From a virus, in the IMG/VR virus record IMGVR_UViG_3300021226_000106, positions 1 through 33,242 of that record: a DNA stretch of 33,242 nucleotides; one strand, given 5' to 3'. The notes under the pieces were generated by a model, which did not search any database, was not told the origin of the DNA, and was given only the letters and a program-made list of their open reading frames with translations. The translations under genes and the position numbers were made by a program. Below, piece by piece: positions 16,596-26,105 of this stretch; position 1 is the stretch's first letter; every line of letters starts with the position of its first letter.

Positions 16596-19500
16596 TCAAG
16601 CTACTTTAACCATAGAACGGGTTTTCCAGTTCTGTTGATTTACTGCTGCTAATTGAGCCTCAGCTAAAGCCTCAGCATTTTGTCTATTAGCATCGTAGTT
16701 TGTTTGAATAATATCTCCTGTTTGTCGATTTTGGTCGGCGCGCAATTGAGACACTTCTTCTTTTAGTGATTTAATTTCTGCGATTAATTCTTGGTTATTA
16801 AATAGGTCATTACTAGCACGATTTGAGTATACTCTGCCAGGATTCTTGAAATCTACGATTTCAGGGCCCTGCTCACCAACTAGGGATAAGCCTGTGGCTA
16901 AGCCTCCCATTGCATGCGGTGTAATTGGCAAACCTGCTGCGACTGCAGCAGAGTCACTTGTAGCCTTAGCACTATAATATGATGATAGTATTTCTGCTGT
17001 AGTTTTTGTAGCCGTGGCAATTGTATCTAAGAAACCTAACTGTTTTTGTGTATCAGTTAATTGACCAGATAGCTGGGTAGTTAACGAATCCACTGTATCA
17101 GTAACAGCTGCAAAGTCTGCTGCATATTGTTGACCACCACCAGTTACGTCTCTGGATACTGATAATAAGCTATCAGATACAGATTGTATTTTTCCTAGTG
17201 CTTCGTCTCTTGCTGCAATATCTTCTTTACTGCTTGTAAGATTAATATTTGCTCTAGCTGCTGCTGCTGTTTGTGTAAATAGTGCTTTAGCTTGTGCATA
17301 CTTCTCTATAGGTGTTAGAGTCGAGGCGGCTCCTTGTAGTAGTGAAGATTTATACTGTTTTAAAGTTTTAATTGCACTTTCTAGTGCTGAAGTAGTTGAT
17401 TTATATTGATCAGTTAGTTGCTTCTTTAAATCCATTTCGTCAGTTAAAGCATAAATATATTTTTGACGTGGCTTAAGGGCATCATCCATAGCATCTAGCT
17501 CTTTTTGACGAGATAGGGCAGTAGCTTCAGAAGTTTTTCCTAATAATTCAAATATTTTTATATCTTGATCTGTGAATTGATTTGCTGCCTCATTAACTGC
17601 ATTAGCTACATCATCTACTGCACTGCTTAAAGCAATAAGTTTACCATAAGCAGTAGCACTTGCAATATCCGTAACTTTAAACCCTAGTACTAGCTCTTTA
17701 AACTGTGCTTTAGTTAAGTCACTTGCATATCCAAGTTTATTTAATTCCTTATTAAGAGCAACCTGCTTTGGAGTAAGTCTTTCTGCAGGAGTTAAGAACT
17801 TATCGGCAAAAGTTTTAGATTGGTCAATAAAGTTACTTAAACTACCTGATGCCTTAATCATTGCATCAGATAGTGCTATACCTGTAATACCTGTTCCTAC
17901 ATTAGTTTTCCCAACGCTATCCATTGCTAGATTTACTTTATCCATGCCGTCTATAACCCGTAAGGTTGTTTCAAGCATTCCTTCACCAAACTTATTATAA
18001 ACTTGCAAAGACTGGAATACAGTACCTGCAGCCTTATCTAACATTGAACTAAATACGCTATTTATAGCATCTTCTAGGGCTTTTCCTGATAGTCCGCGTA
18101 GGGAAGTTAGGGTTGATACATCTACAGTAGCTAGGCTTTTCATTACTTGCGCACTAGTCATACCAAGTTTTTTGCCTGCCTCAATCATAATGTTACCAGC
18201 ATTATTAAAAACTTTTCCTAGTGATTCGGCTAGTTTAGTATCTATATTTCCTAATTGCTGGTCTAAGCTTTGACTAGTACTACTCATCCATAAAAAGCTA
18301 GAACTACTTGTAGTTAAGACATCTTCATATGTTCGTACTGATTTGCTGATATTTTCCATTACGCTGGCAAAACTACCTGAAATCTTTAACCCTGCATCCG
18401 TAATTTCCCTACTAGTAGAGCTACCAAGTAGTCCACCTAAAACACTCCAGCCTGTACTACCTTCTTGAGTTCCAAATTGACTCCCTGTACGAAGACCTAC
18501 TACAGTAGAAGCATTCATAGCAACTCCTGTAATACCATCTTTAATATCTGATAGTAATTCTACCATCTTATTTGAATAAGATAGTCCTTCTACAGTTGTT
18601 GCATTAAGTATAGCTAATGAGTTATCAATTGATTGAGACTTAGCAGTTGGATCTCCAGTAACTGTTCCAGTTCCTTGTGCAGTTTGACGTTCTGCAGCAG
18701 TTTTACCAGTCATGTCAACTGAAGTACCACCTTGACTAGCAAATCCTAAAGCTGCAATAGCTGCGGCTCCGGCCGCCCATCCCCAAGGTCCCATAGATTC
18801 TAGAAACTTCATCATAACTGCAGGTACACTAGCTGAACCTACTGCTGCACTTGAAGCTGCGGCACTTGCAGCCGCTTCAGCATCAGCAGCTGCTTGAGCC
18901 GCAGACCACGCTGCTGTAAGACCTATTTTCTCAGCAAAATTAGCTATTACTGTACCTATTTCTTTTGCCTGATTAAACATCTGCATAGCATGATTGGCTT
19001 TTTCTAAATTATTCAGTAATTTATACCCTACTTCATTCTCTTTAAATAGTTTCTTAGATGCACCTAGTATTGCTCCAATACCTGCTAACTGATTTTGACT
19101 GTGTTTTTCATCAAGAGTCATTAAAGCTTTAGTTAATCTAGTTTCTTCTGCACTTTTTGATTCTGTTTTATCAAGCTGACTCTGAAGGGATGCCTTCTTA
19201 ATTAGGTACTGCTCATCTTCTTGATTAAAACTTTTAAGTATTTCAAAACTTTTGCCTAAGGCAGTTCCAATATCTCCAAATATTACTACAAGATTGGTAG
19301 TTATTGATACTAGTTTTGCCATCTCCTCTGCTTGATCTGCTAACACCTGTTTTAATCCTGAAGCTAGCTCAATTGCTTGTTTTCTAGATTCATTGGTTGC
19401 ATCTAATTGAACTAATTGATCTGAAACTATAGAATTATTTCTACTATTTATTTTACCAATATCTAATAATTGCGATGCAATAATTGCATTACCTGCTATA

Positions 19501-22500
19501 GCATTATCTCTCTGCTCTTTTGTAGCTTCGGAATTCATTATTACAGCGGCATTTTCATCTTTTAAAAGATTTAGTCTACTTATTAAAGGATCATACTTTT
19601 TAGCCTCCTCAGCTGCTGATTTTACAATATTAGCCTTCTCTTCTTGATATTTACGATCCTCTGCTGCTAGTTTTAAACTATCTGATTGTCTAATATATTC
19701 TGATTCAGATATTGCCCCAATTTCTTTTAAATAACTTAAATTATTTTCTTGTATTGTATCTTGTATATTTTTAAGTTCTAGATAACTATCTTTTCTTGTT
19801 TTATTATAATCTAATTCTTCTTTATTTAGCTGATCTACTCCCTTTTTACGGTCTATAAATAATTTATTTTCCAAACTATTCATATCTGATGTAGATTTAT
19901 TATTTAAAGTAATTCTTTCTGTGATAATATTAGTGATAGCTAAACGTGCTTCTGCTAAAGCCTCGGACTCTTCAGCTGTTTTATTTGCTTTTGTACTTAA
20001 TGCATCTATTACAACTTGAGCTCCTTGCTCTTTTTGTTGTAGAGATAATTTATCTAATTGGTATTTATTCTCTAAAGCATCTATTTTTAAAATAGCTTCT
20101 CTAGAAGTTAGAACATCATTGTAAGTTACCGAATACTGCTTTAAAGCTTCGATTTGTTCAAGACCTACCTGTATACCTGCACCTTCTGCTTGTAAAGTTT
20201 TTATCCCTTGTCCAATACTTTCCGAAGATTTACCCGCTTTTCTTTGAAGTTCTACACTTTTAAGCTGTGACTTTATACCTACCATTGCCGCGTCTCTACC
20301 AAAAGATTCACTAATTACTTTTGATATTAATCCATAGGCTTTATTGCTTATTTGTACGTCTACAGGAACTCCTGCACGCCCACCACCTGTAGTAGAGCCA
20401 GCAACATTTACTGCGCCAGACCGTAATTCTGCGGCGGTTGTTTTACCACTAGCAAGATCAGATAAAAGTTTTTGAGCTATTGTTACAGACTGTAAAGCCT
20501 CGTCAGCCATTTTCCAAGCTTCTTGATCTTTTGCATCAAATGCTAATCTTTTATCTTCTGTTAGTTTTAACGCCTCTATCTTAAGACTTAGACTTTCTAG
20601 AGCTAATGTATTAGACCATTTTGCATTTAAATCGAGTAATTGTAAGTCTATCTGGCGTTTAGCTATCATAGCATCTAAATTAGCTGTACCGCCTCCAGAA
20701 GCTTTTATCAAATCAGAATATGTTTTTGATATAGATATTGAAGCCTCTTGCATGGCCTTTTTAAGACCTTGTGACATTAAATCAATACTGGATTTGAATA
20801 ATTCTGGAGCTATAAAACTAAATTTCTGTACCTCTGCACGAGCAGCGGCATTAGCTGCTTTTACTCTTTCTTGTGCTATTTTAAGTCTATCAGTTTCTAA
20901 TTTTAGTAGTTTATTTTGTTTTACTACGGGATCATCCTCTCCCATGGAAACTTGAGATACATAAGTTGGGTTTAATTTATTAAATTTATCTCTATCTACT
21001 CTAGCTTTACTTTCTGCTGCTGCTGCTGTTTTAACAGCTGCTTGCGATGCCGCTAGTTCTGTATTTATTTTCTCTATTTCTTTTCTTGAAGCTAGTAGAA
21101 TTTGTTGAGTTCCAGGAGGTAGTAAGCTTAATGTTTGTGTATCTTTTATTAGGGCATTAAGACTTTGCATACCCTCTATAGGATTTTTAATTACTTCTTT
21201 AAAACTATCGAATACTTTTTCTAAATCTTGTCCCATTTTACTGTAAATATCAGTAAGCTGTAATGAGTTAGTCATTTCTAACCCAGTTTTATTTAATTGC
21301 TTTAATGCATCTACAAATGAAGTAAGTGCTGTAGCACCATTTTGAGATGCCGTAGCAGATCGTTCTATTATGCTACTAATATTTCCTATTTTACTCGATA
21401 GTAGTGTTTTATCAATATCTTTTATTGAATTTTTAAAACCTTCAAGGCTAGATATATCTACGTCTTGTCCTAATAAACTTTCTAGCTCTTTTTTCGCTTG
21501 TAGTTTGGCAGGACCTTCATCTAGTAGTTTAAAAGCATCTACTACAGTTTCACTTATATTATTGCGTAATTTATCTTTAGAACTTTTTCCAAATTTACCA
21601 AATATAGTTTCATCCCAAAACTTGTCCCAACCACTTTGAGCAGCTTCTAATTTTTCAAACTTATATATAGTATCTTTAAAAGCGGAAGATAGTTCACCGA
21701 TTGCAGTTGCTTTTGCTTGAATACTTTGTACAGATAATTGTTCAAGTAAAGGCTTTTTATTTATAACATCTAAAGTTCTACCAACATTATCAAAAGATGA
21801 ATTTAGTGCATCTAAAGACTCATTATAGACTGAAGATTGCTTGGAACTACTTCCAAACCAGGAATCTAAAAATTCGAATGCAATTACAACTAATCCAACA
21901 TATCCTAGTAAACTCATCAAAGTATTTGCTAATGTTGCTAATGCTTCACCTAGTATAACAGCCGTACCAGCACCTAGAGCCCACATATTTTTTAATTTTT
22001 CCCAAGCACCAGTAGCTTTAGGAACTGCTACACCATCTACCATACCACCGCCAGAGCCGTGAATCTTCATTTCAGCATTTAATACTGCCCAAGCTGCTTG
22101 AGTGCCTAGAACTGCTGCGGTTTCTGCGGTTAGTGCTAGTATTCTTCGTCTAGAAGCTTGTTGGGCGGATTGACCCAAATTCTGTTCCATTAAAGTTGAG
22201 TGTGCAAATCTGCCAGATTCTGCAGCGATTTTTTTATCAACCTCTATTTCTGCAAATTTATCGCTATCCTGTCTAAGCTTAGTAGCTTTAGCTAGATAAT
22301 TATTTAGCTTCTGTCCTTGCTTTTTATATAGTTCATCATCAGAACTTAGCAAAGTATTTGCTCGATCTTGTATAGCTTTCATATCTGCGCTACTTAGATC
22401 AAATACACTCTTTTTAGTTAAACCTTTAACCTCGCTACCAATTATTTCCTGATTAGATTTAAATCTTTTTAGACTTTCTATCCGGCTCTTATTATCTAAT

Positions 22501-23624
22501 TGAAACTGTCTTTCTGCTGATTGTGAAGCAGCTAGATCTCCTGCCTCTAGTCTAGCTTTATTATCATCTGCGGCTTGTTTTAAATTTCGAAAAGACTCTT
22601 TTCTCAGATCATCTGCAGCTTTACGATACATACCTATAGCTGGGATAGCTTGTTTTAATAGTAAGGAGCCTAATGCTGTTAAAGTAACTGTTAATCCTGT
22701 TGGGCTAGCAGATAGTGCTTGCATTATTGGGCCTAAAACCTTATTAATTAATTCAAGACCGCTTTGCATCAAATTACTGATAGAAGCTAAAACCTTTGTA
22801 TATGGGTTTGTATCTAATGCAATATTGCCAAACTTTCTTTCACCTTCACTTAATACAGCATTAGTAAATGCCTGTTGCTTTTCAAAAGTACTTAAAGCAT
22901 CTACACTTTTACCTAATTGTTTTGCATATTCTTGCTGAGCTGGAATCACTCTAGTCATAATTCCAAGTTCGTCTAATAATTCTGGTTGAGTTTTAATAAT
23001 ACCTTTTGTTAGACGGTCCATTGAGTCTGGAAGATCTCTACCTAATGCTAAAGAAGCTGTTTTTGCTACTGCTGTTAAACGCAGCATCTGGCTACTTGTC
23101 ATTCCAGCTGATGTACCCATAGCAGTTGAGGTCATAGCTTGTTGTAGAGATATAGCACCATCAGTAACATTAACTAATTGTTTTGCTAATCCACCAAGAT
23201 TTTTTCCTGATACAGCACCTATTTGATCTAACCCTTTAATAAGATTAGAAGTATCCATAGCTTTAGAAAGTGCAGTAAACGCAGCACTTACAGCATATAA
23301 GTTAGCCGCAAAAGTTGCATAGACGTGAACAAGCCCGCCCAAACCTTGTGCTTGTGCGGCAAAGTCTCTTCCACCTGCCCCAGTAGAGCCAGTTATACCA
23401 CGACTTAAATTTGTATCACTTGCACCACCACCAGGCTGAGCAGCTGCAGCTCTATATTTTGCAGCTACTGGTTGACTCGCAGCAACGCCTTCACGGGCTG
23501 CCATGACTGCGTTAGGTACTCTTATTTCTGAAGCTGCTTTTTTAGATGCTTCTAAACTTTTTCTTAACTGTTCTGCCTTACCACCGTCATCAAGATTAAT
23601 GCCTATCGTAACGTTATTTGCCAT
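16596..23624 (-). CDS. tail tape measure protein (2342 aa)
   Basis: This is the largest gene in the window and lies directly after the G/GT chaperones, as expected. The protein is mostly helical and coiled-coil, rich in Ala, Lys, Gln and Ser, with two hydrophobic stretches (about residues 555-592, LGYVGLVVIAFEF, and 1600-1630, GPWGWAAGAAAIAALGFASQ) that may insert in the host membrane during DNA entry. The C-terminal GGLATGLSLVGEQGPEIVDF with NPGRVYSN (about residues 2240-2265) is a signature of many siphophage tape measures. If the usual ~0.15 nm per residue applies, the tail would be near 350 nm. It has its own consensus promoter and a terminator on each side. The ATG at 23624 has GAGGGG upstream. 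Confidence 0.97.
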   Translation of the reverse strand: MANNVTIGINLDDGGKAEQLRKSLEASKKAASEIRVPNAVMAAREGVAASQPVAAKYRAAAAQPGGGASDTNLSRGITGSTGAGGRDFAAQAQGLGGLVHVYATFAANLYAVSAAFTALSKAMDTSNLIKGLDQIGAVSGKNLGGLAKQLVNVTDGAISLQQAMTSTAMGTSAGMTSSQMLRLTAVAKTASLALGRDLPDSMDRLTKGIIKTQPELLDELGIMTRVIPAQQEYAKQLGKSVDALSTFEKQQAFTNAVLSEGERKFGNIALDTNPYTKVLASISNLMQSGLELINKVLGPIMQALSASPTGLTVTLTALGSLLLKQAIPAIGMYRKAADDLRKESFRNLKQAADDNKARLEAGDLAASQSAERQFQLDNKSRIESLKRFKSNQEIIGSEVKGLTKKSVFDLSSADMKAIQDRANTLLSSDDELYKKQGQKLNNYLAKATKLRQDSDKFAEIEVDKKIAAESGRFAHSTLMEQNLGQSAQQASRRRILALTAETAAVLGTQAAWAVLNAEMKIHGSGGGMVDGVAVPKATGAWEKLKNMWALGAGTAVILGEALATLANTLMSLLGYVGLVVIAFEFLDSWFGSSSKQSSVYNESLDALNSSFDNVGRTLDVINKKPLLEQLSVQSIQAKATAIGELSSAFKDTIYKFEKLEAAQSGWDKFWDETIFGKFGKSSKDKLRNNISETVVDAFKLLDEGPAKLQAKKELESLLGQDVDISSLEGFKNSIKDIDKTLLSSKIGNISSIIERSATASQNGATALTSFVDALKQLNKTGLEMTNSLQLTDIYSKMGQDLEKVFDSFKEVIKNPIEGMQSLNALIKDTQTLSLLPPGTQQILLASRKEIEKINTELAASQAAVKTAAAAESKARVDRDKFNKLNPTYVSQVSMGEDDPVVKQNKLLKLETDRLKIAQERVKAANAAARAEVQKFSFIAPELFKSSIDLMSQGLKKAMQEASISISKTYSDLIKASGGGTANLDAMIAKRQIDLQLLDLNAKWSNTLALESLSLKIEALKLTEDKRLAFDAKDQEAWKMADEALQSVTIAQKLLSDLASGKTTAAELRSGAVNVAGSTTGGGRAGVPVDVQISNKAYGLISKVISESFGRDAAMVGIKSQLKSVELQRKAGKSSESIGQGIKTLQAEGAGIQVGLEQIEALKQYSVTYNDVLTSREAILKIDALENKYQLDKLSLQQKEQGAQVVIDALSTKANKTAEESEALAEARLAITNIITERITLNNKSTSDMNSLENKLFIDRKKGVDQLNKEELDYNKTRKDSYLELKNIQDTIQENNLSYLKEIGAISESEYIRQSDSLKLAAEDRKYQEEKANIVKSAAEEAKKYDPLISRLNLLKDENAAVIMNSEATKEQRDNAIAGNAIIASQLLDIGKINSRNNSIVSDQLVQLDATNESRKQAIELASGLKQVLADQAEEMAKLVSITTNLVVIFGDIGTALGKSFEILKSFNQEDEQYLIKKASLQSQLDKTESKSAEETRLTKALMTLDEKHSQNQLAGIGAILGASKKLFKENEVGYKLLNNLEKANHAMQMFNQAKEIGTVIANFAEKIGLTAAWSAAQAAADAEAAASAAASSAAVGSASVPAVMMKFLESMGPWGWAAGAAAIAALGFASQGGTSVDMTGKTAAERQTAQGTGTVTGDPTAKSQSIDNSLAILNATTVEGLSYSNKMVELLSDIKDGITGVAMNASTVVGLRTGSQFGTQEGSTGWSVLGGLLGSSTSREITDAGLKISGSFASVMENISKSVRTYEDVLTTSSSSFLWMSSTSQSLDQQLGNIDTKLAESLGKVFNNAGNIMIEAGKKLGMTSAQVMKSLATVDVSTLTSLRGLSGKALEDAINSVFSSMLDKAAGTVFQSLQVYNKFGEGMLETTLRVIDGMDKVNLAMDSVGKTNVGTGITGIALSDAMIKASGSLSNFIDQSKTFADKFLTPAERLTPKQVALNKELNKLGYASDLTKAQFKELVLGFKVTDIASATAYGKLIALSSAVDDVANAVNEAANQFTDQDIKIFELLGKTSEATALSRQKELDAMDDALKPRQKYIYALTDEMDLKKQLTDQYKSTTSALESAIKTLKQYKSSLLQGAASTLTPIEKYAQAKALFTQTAAAARANINLTSSKEDIAARDEALGKIQSVSDSLLSVSRDVTGGGQQYAADFAAVTDTVDSLTTQLSGQLTDTQKQLGFLDTIATATKTTAEILSSYYSAKATSDSAAVAAGLPITPHAMGGLATGLSLVGEQGPEIVDFKNPGRVYSNRASNDLFNNQELIAEIKSLKEEVSQLRADQNRQTGDIIQTNYDANRQNAEALAEAQLAAVNQQNWKTRSMVKVA

Positions 23625-23638
23625 ATGTTCCCCTCATC

Positions 23639-23660
23639 AATGCGTAAAAACAGACGCATT
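23639..23660 (-). promoter_or_regulatory. hairpin in tape-measure leader
   Basis: AATGCGT and ACGCATT (23639-23645 with 23654-23660) form a perfect 7-bp stem with an 8-base loop in the leader RNA, ending about ten bases before the ribosome site. No U-tract follows, so it is not a terminator. It may protect the RNA 5' end or shape translation. Confidence 0.45.
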
Positions 23661-23676
23661 ATTATTAGTAACCCCA

Positions 23677-23705
23677 ATTATACCACTAATGGATAAGAAT
23701 GTCAA
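23677..23705 (-). promoter_or_regulatory. consensus promoter for tape measure
   Basis: TTGACA (23700-23705) and TATAAT (23677-23682) on the minus strand with a 17-base spacer and TGG before the -10, so an extended consensus. It lies 53 bases upstream of the tape-measure ATG. Confidence 0.92.
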
Positions 23706-23727
23706 CAGCTAAAATTTTCTAGCCAAT

Positions 23728-23759
23728 AAAAAACCCCTGTACCTTTCAGTACAGGGGTT
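23728..23759 (-). terminator. intrinsic terminator after tail chaperones
   Basis: AACCCCTGTAC (23732-23742) pairs with GTACAGGGGTT (23749-23759), loop of six. The minus-strand transcript then reads six U. It starts two bases past the stop of the chaperone T-frame. Confidence 0.92.
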
Positions 23760-23761
23760 AT

Positions 23762-24139
23762 CTAATTTTTTGATTTTGGCTTTGCATCAGCAATGGCCTT
23801 TGACCTATGCCTATCAATAATTCCTATTAACTCAAACTGAGTTCTTCTATCTTCGACCGGTACATCAAGTAGTTCAAGTATATCTAATATACCTGAATAA
23901 GACTTACCCATATATATCCCGTTCATAGTATCCCACTCATCTCGTAGCTTTTGGTAAATACCTAAAGCTTCTTGAACATCCAAACAGAAGTCTTCAAATT
24001 CTATCGGGATTTCTTCATCTAAAGGTTCAGTACCCATTGCTTCGCACATTTCAAAGTAAGCTTCCTTAGTCATTGAAACAACGCTATTTGCAAAGTAGGA
24101 TTCTAATTGCCGGTTTAATTCGACGTACTGGTCTTCGTG
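23762..24139 (-). CDS. tail assembly chaperone, T-frame (made only by -1 frameshift)
   Basis: This is the C-terminal half of a lambda G-T-type chaperone fusion, about 125 residues after the slip. Its frame is open upstream of the internal ATG at 24073 back to a TGA near 24154, and the added residues (HEDQYVELNRQLESYFANSVV) continue smoothly into SMTKEAYFEMCEAMGTEPLDEE, the pattern of chaperone T-domains (MTKxxxFEMCExxGxEP). The fusion to the 143-aa protein would be about 261 residues: 136 from the first frame, 125 from this one. The gene ends at a terminator just before the tape-measure promoter. G and GT proteins coat the tape measure during tail assembly. A separate start at the ATG 24073 is possible but has no good ribosome site. 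Confidence 0.88.
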   Translation of the reverse strand, partial: HEDQYVELNRQLESYFANSVVSMTKEAYFEMCEAMGTEPLDEEIPIEFEDFCLDVQEALGIYQKLRDEWDTMNGIYMGKSYSGILDILELLDVPVEDRRTQFELIGIIDRHRSKAIADAKPKSKN

Positions 24140-24546
24140 AAATTTGAGAGCTCAGTTACAGTCTCAGATATAAAAGCATCAAAATTGGCAGATGCTTGCA
24201 TTAAGAATAATGCGTTATCTTGGTCATATGGAAGATCAGATTCCATATCTTGCCCCGTTAAATCAACTGGCGCAAGTTCTTCTAAGTAAGAAAGCTTAAG
24301 ACCAGACCATCCTTTAATACATGCGTTAACGTATAGTTGTAAGAATAATTTGTCATCAAGTTCTTCAACTGGTTGACGGTTCTTATAAGTCGTTTTAGTA
24401 GCCTTCTTACGAATACCTACTAAGGTTTCGCGAGAAAGAAATACCACGTTAACTTTGAAGCCATTTAAACCTGGATAATCTACTTCGACCGTTTTTGATG
24501 GTACTAATAGTGATTTAAGGCTTAGGGCTGCATTTTGTGTTGCCAT
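24115..24546 (-). CDS. tail assembly chaperone, G-frame (143 aa)
   Basis: The ATG at 24546 has AAAGGAC upstream. The protein (SLKSLLVPSKTVEVDYPGLNGFKVNV, RETLVGIRKKATK, LFLQLYVNACIKGWSGLKL) has the compact N-terminal chaperone layout seen in siphophage G-type proteins. The 0-frame product ends seven codons after the slippery site, which is usual for G proteins. It lies between tail tube and tape measure, the standard place. Its likely job is binding the tape measure and the tail tube subunits before assembly, with the minor GT fusion needed in a fixed ratio. Confidence 0.9.
   Translation of the reverse strand: MATQNAALSLKSLLVPSKTVEVDYPGLNGFKVNVVFLSRETLVGIRKKATKTTYKNRQPVEELDDKLFLQLYVNACIKGWSGLKLSYLEELAPVDLTGQDMESDLPYDQDNALFLMQASANFDAFISETVTELSNFTKTSTSN
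24139..24145 (-). other. -1 ribosomal frameshift slippery heptamer
   Basis: The minus-strand heptamer A AAT TTC lies in the 0 frame of the G gene (codons AAT 24144-24142, TTC 24141-24139). This is the canonical X XXY YYZ form; a one-base backward slip gives AAA TTT and continues in the open T frame as CAC GAA GAC. I saw no clear downstream stem within easy reach. Confidence 0.85.
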
Positions 24547-24584
24547 TTAAATTGTCCTTTTATTATTGTGAGACGAGAAAAAGA

Positions 24585-24608
24585 GGTAGGGGAGATCAAC
24601 CCCCTACC
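24585..24608 (-). terminator. probable terminator or attenuator after tail tube gene
   Basis: GGTAGGGG (24585-24592) pairs with CCCCTACC (24601-24608), loop of eight. The minus-strand transcript then reads UCUUUUUCUC. No promoter is visible between it and the chaperone gene, so some read-through is needed; it may reduce chaperone expression relative to tail tube. Confidence 0.65.
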
Positions 24609-24617
24609 AAGAAAATA

Positions 24618-26033
24618 TTAAGCTGCGTAGTAACGAACTGTTAAATCATTTGTTTCATCAAGAGCAAAAGTATTACCATTCGCTGTTGCTGACGGTACAT
24701 AACCTTCAGCAGTGAAGTTAATAGCCGTTGAAACAACTGCCTGAACATCAACTGTTGGTACGCTAAACGTAACTGAAGGCATATTCAGCTCTATTCTATT
24801 ACCATTAGAGGCACCACCAACTGCAATAGTTAGAGCAGCCATAGGTTCAACAGAAGCAGAAGCAGCTGCAAGCATGTCCTTTAATAACTGACCTGTACTA
24901 CCTACACCAGTACCTGTTTTTAAGTATGCATTGATTGTACCAGTGATAGAACGTGTACCTGTATAGTAAACTGCTGGTACATTAACAACACCAAGGTTAG
25001 CAGGTGTAACATAACTAATGTTATTATTAATTGTTACTGACCCACCTGTTAGTGCCATTGTATAAGAGGCAGCAGCTGCAGAACCAAGAGCATTAAGAGT
25101 ATTAAATGCAACAGTGCTTAATTTATTAGTAATAAATGGTGCTGAAGTATTTTTAGCAGCTGAACCAGCAGTAATTGTAGCTAGTGTAATAGCAGATTCT
25201 GTAAGTGCAGTTGCTTGACCAGTCCATGCTAAAGTAGCAATGGCATCTAGACCAAAGTCAATTGTTACCTGATTCATAGCGCAGTTATCTACCTGATACA
25301 CAACATTATCAACAGCAAACAACATACCGAATTTTTGTAACTGGTTTACGTTCGAACCAGCTGTTGTAACTGTAGACCATGTAGAGGCTACTGGAGCCCA
25401 TGCCGATTTATAGAATTTAACTGTACCGATAGTAATACCAGTAATAGCAGCACCTGCAGCTTTTGGAGTTGCTAGGTCAAGCGTAATAGACGATGCAGTT
25501 AGAGTTGTTACTTGGGCTGCACTATTTACAACAGTAAGATCCGTTGTACCTGTTAAACCACTAATTACAACCCAGTCACCTACTGCTAAACCTGCATAGG
25601 TCATTGATGTACCAGTGATAGTTATTGTACCATTACCGTTACTAAATGCGTACGTTGCGCTAGAGACTGTACCACCTAGGGTGATAGTATTAGCAGTACT
25701 AATAGCATTCGCGCTAAACATTGCGTTCCACAGTACTGACTCTTCAGCAGTAATGGAGGTTGTTGCATTGTAAGGACGCACATATGTAGAGAATGAGAAG
25801 TCTACAGGAGCTAAGCTTGTGTTAAAAGAACGTTGACCACGAACAGGAGCAACACCAGCTTCTGAAATTGTAATAACGTCTGCGTTTGTATTTTGTGAGA
25901 ATGTAAATCCATCAAGAACTTGAATTTCTTGGGTATTTGCAGTTGTAAAACCAGTACTTTGAATTACACCGGTTGAAGAGTTAACGTTTGAAGTAAAGAA
26001 TACTCTACTATTACGTACTAGATTTAATGCCAT
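24618..26033 (-). CDS. major tail tube protein (471 aa)
   Basis: The start MALNLVRNSRVFFTSNV with a good AAGGA site, the GFTFSQNTNADVITISEAG segment and the C-terminal NDLTVRYYAA are the marks of siphophage tail tube proteins. It lies between the tail terminator and the chaperones as expected. At 471 residues it is long for a tube protein. Residues about 117-215 (ITLGGTVSSATYAFSNGNGT, YAGLAVGDWVVISGLTG, TTLTASSITLDL) look like an extra beta module of the FCCH-like kind, probably displayed on the outside of the tube. In the C-terminal third, VSTAINFTAEGYVPS resumes the tube fold. A hairpin terminator follows the stop. Confidence 0.88.
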   Translation of the reverse strand: MALNLVRNSRVFFTSNVNSSTGVIQSTGFTTANTQEIQVLDGFTFSQNTNADVITISEAGVAPVRGQRSFNTSLAPVDFSFSTYVRPYNATTSITAEESVLWNAMFSANAISTANTITLGGTVSSATYAFSNGNGTITITGTSMTYAGLAVGDWVVISGLTGTTDLTVVNSAAQVTTLTASSITLDLATPKAAGAAITGITIGTVKFYKSAWAPVASTWSTVTTAGSNVNQLQKFGMLFAVDNVVYQVDNCAMNQVTIDFGLDAIATLAWTGQATALTESAITLATITAGSAAKNTSAPFITNKLSTVAFNTLNALGSAAAASYTMALTGGSVTINNNISYVTPANLGVVNVPAVYYTGTRSITGTINAYLKTGTGVGSTGQLLKDMLAAASASVEPMAALTIAVGGASNGNRIELNMPSVTFSVPTVDVQAVVSTAINFTAEGYVPSATANGNTFALDETNDLTVRYYAA

Positions 26034-26105
26034 CTTATTTTCCTTTTATTTAGTATCTCTGGTAATCTACTAGATATTTATCTGTGCTCATACCGCTGAT
26101 ACGGG

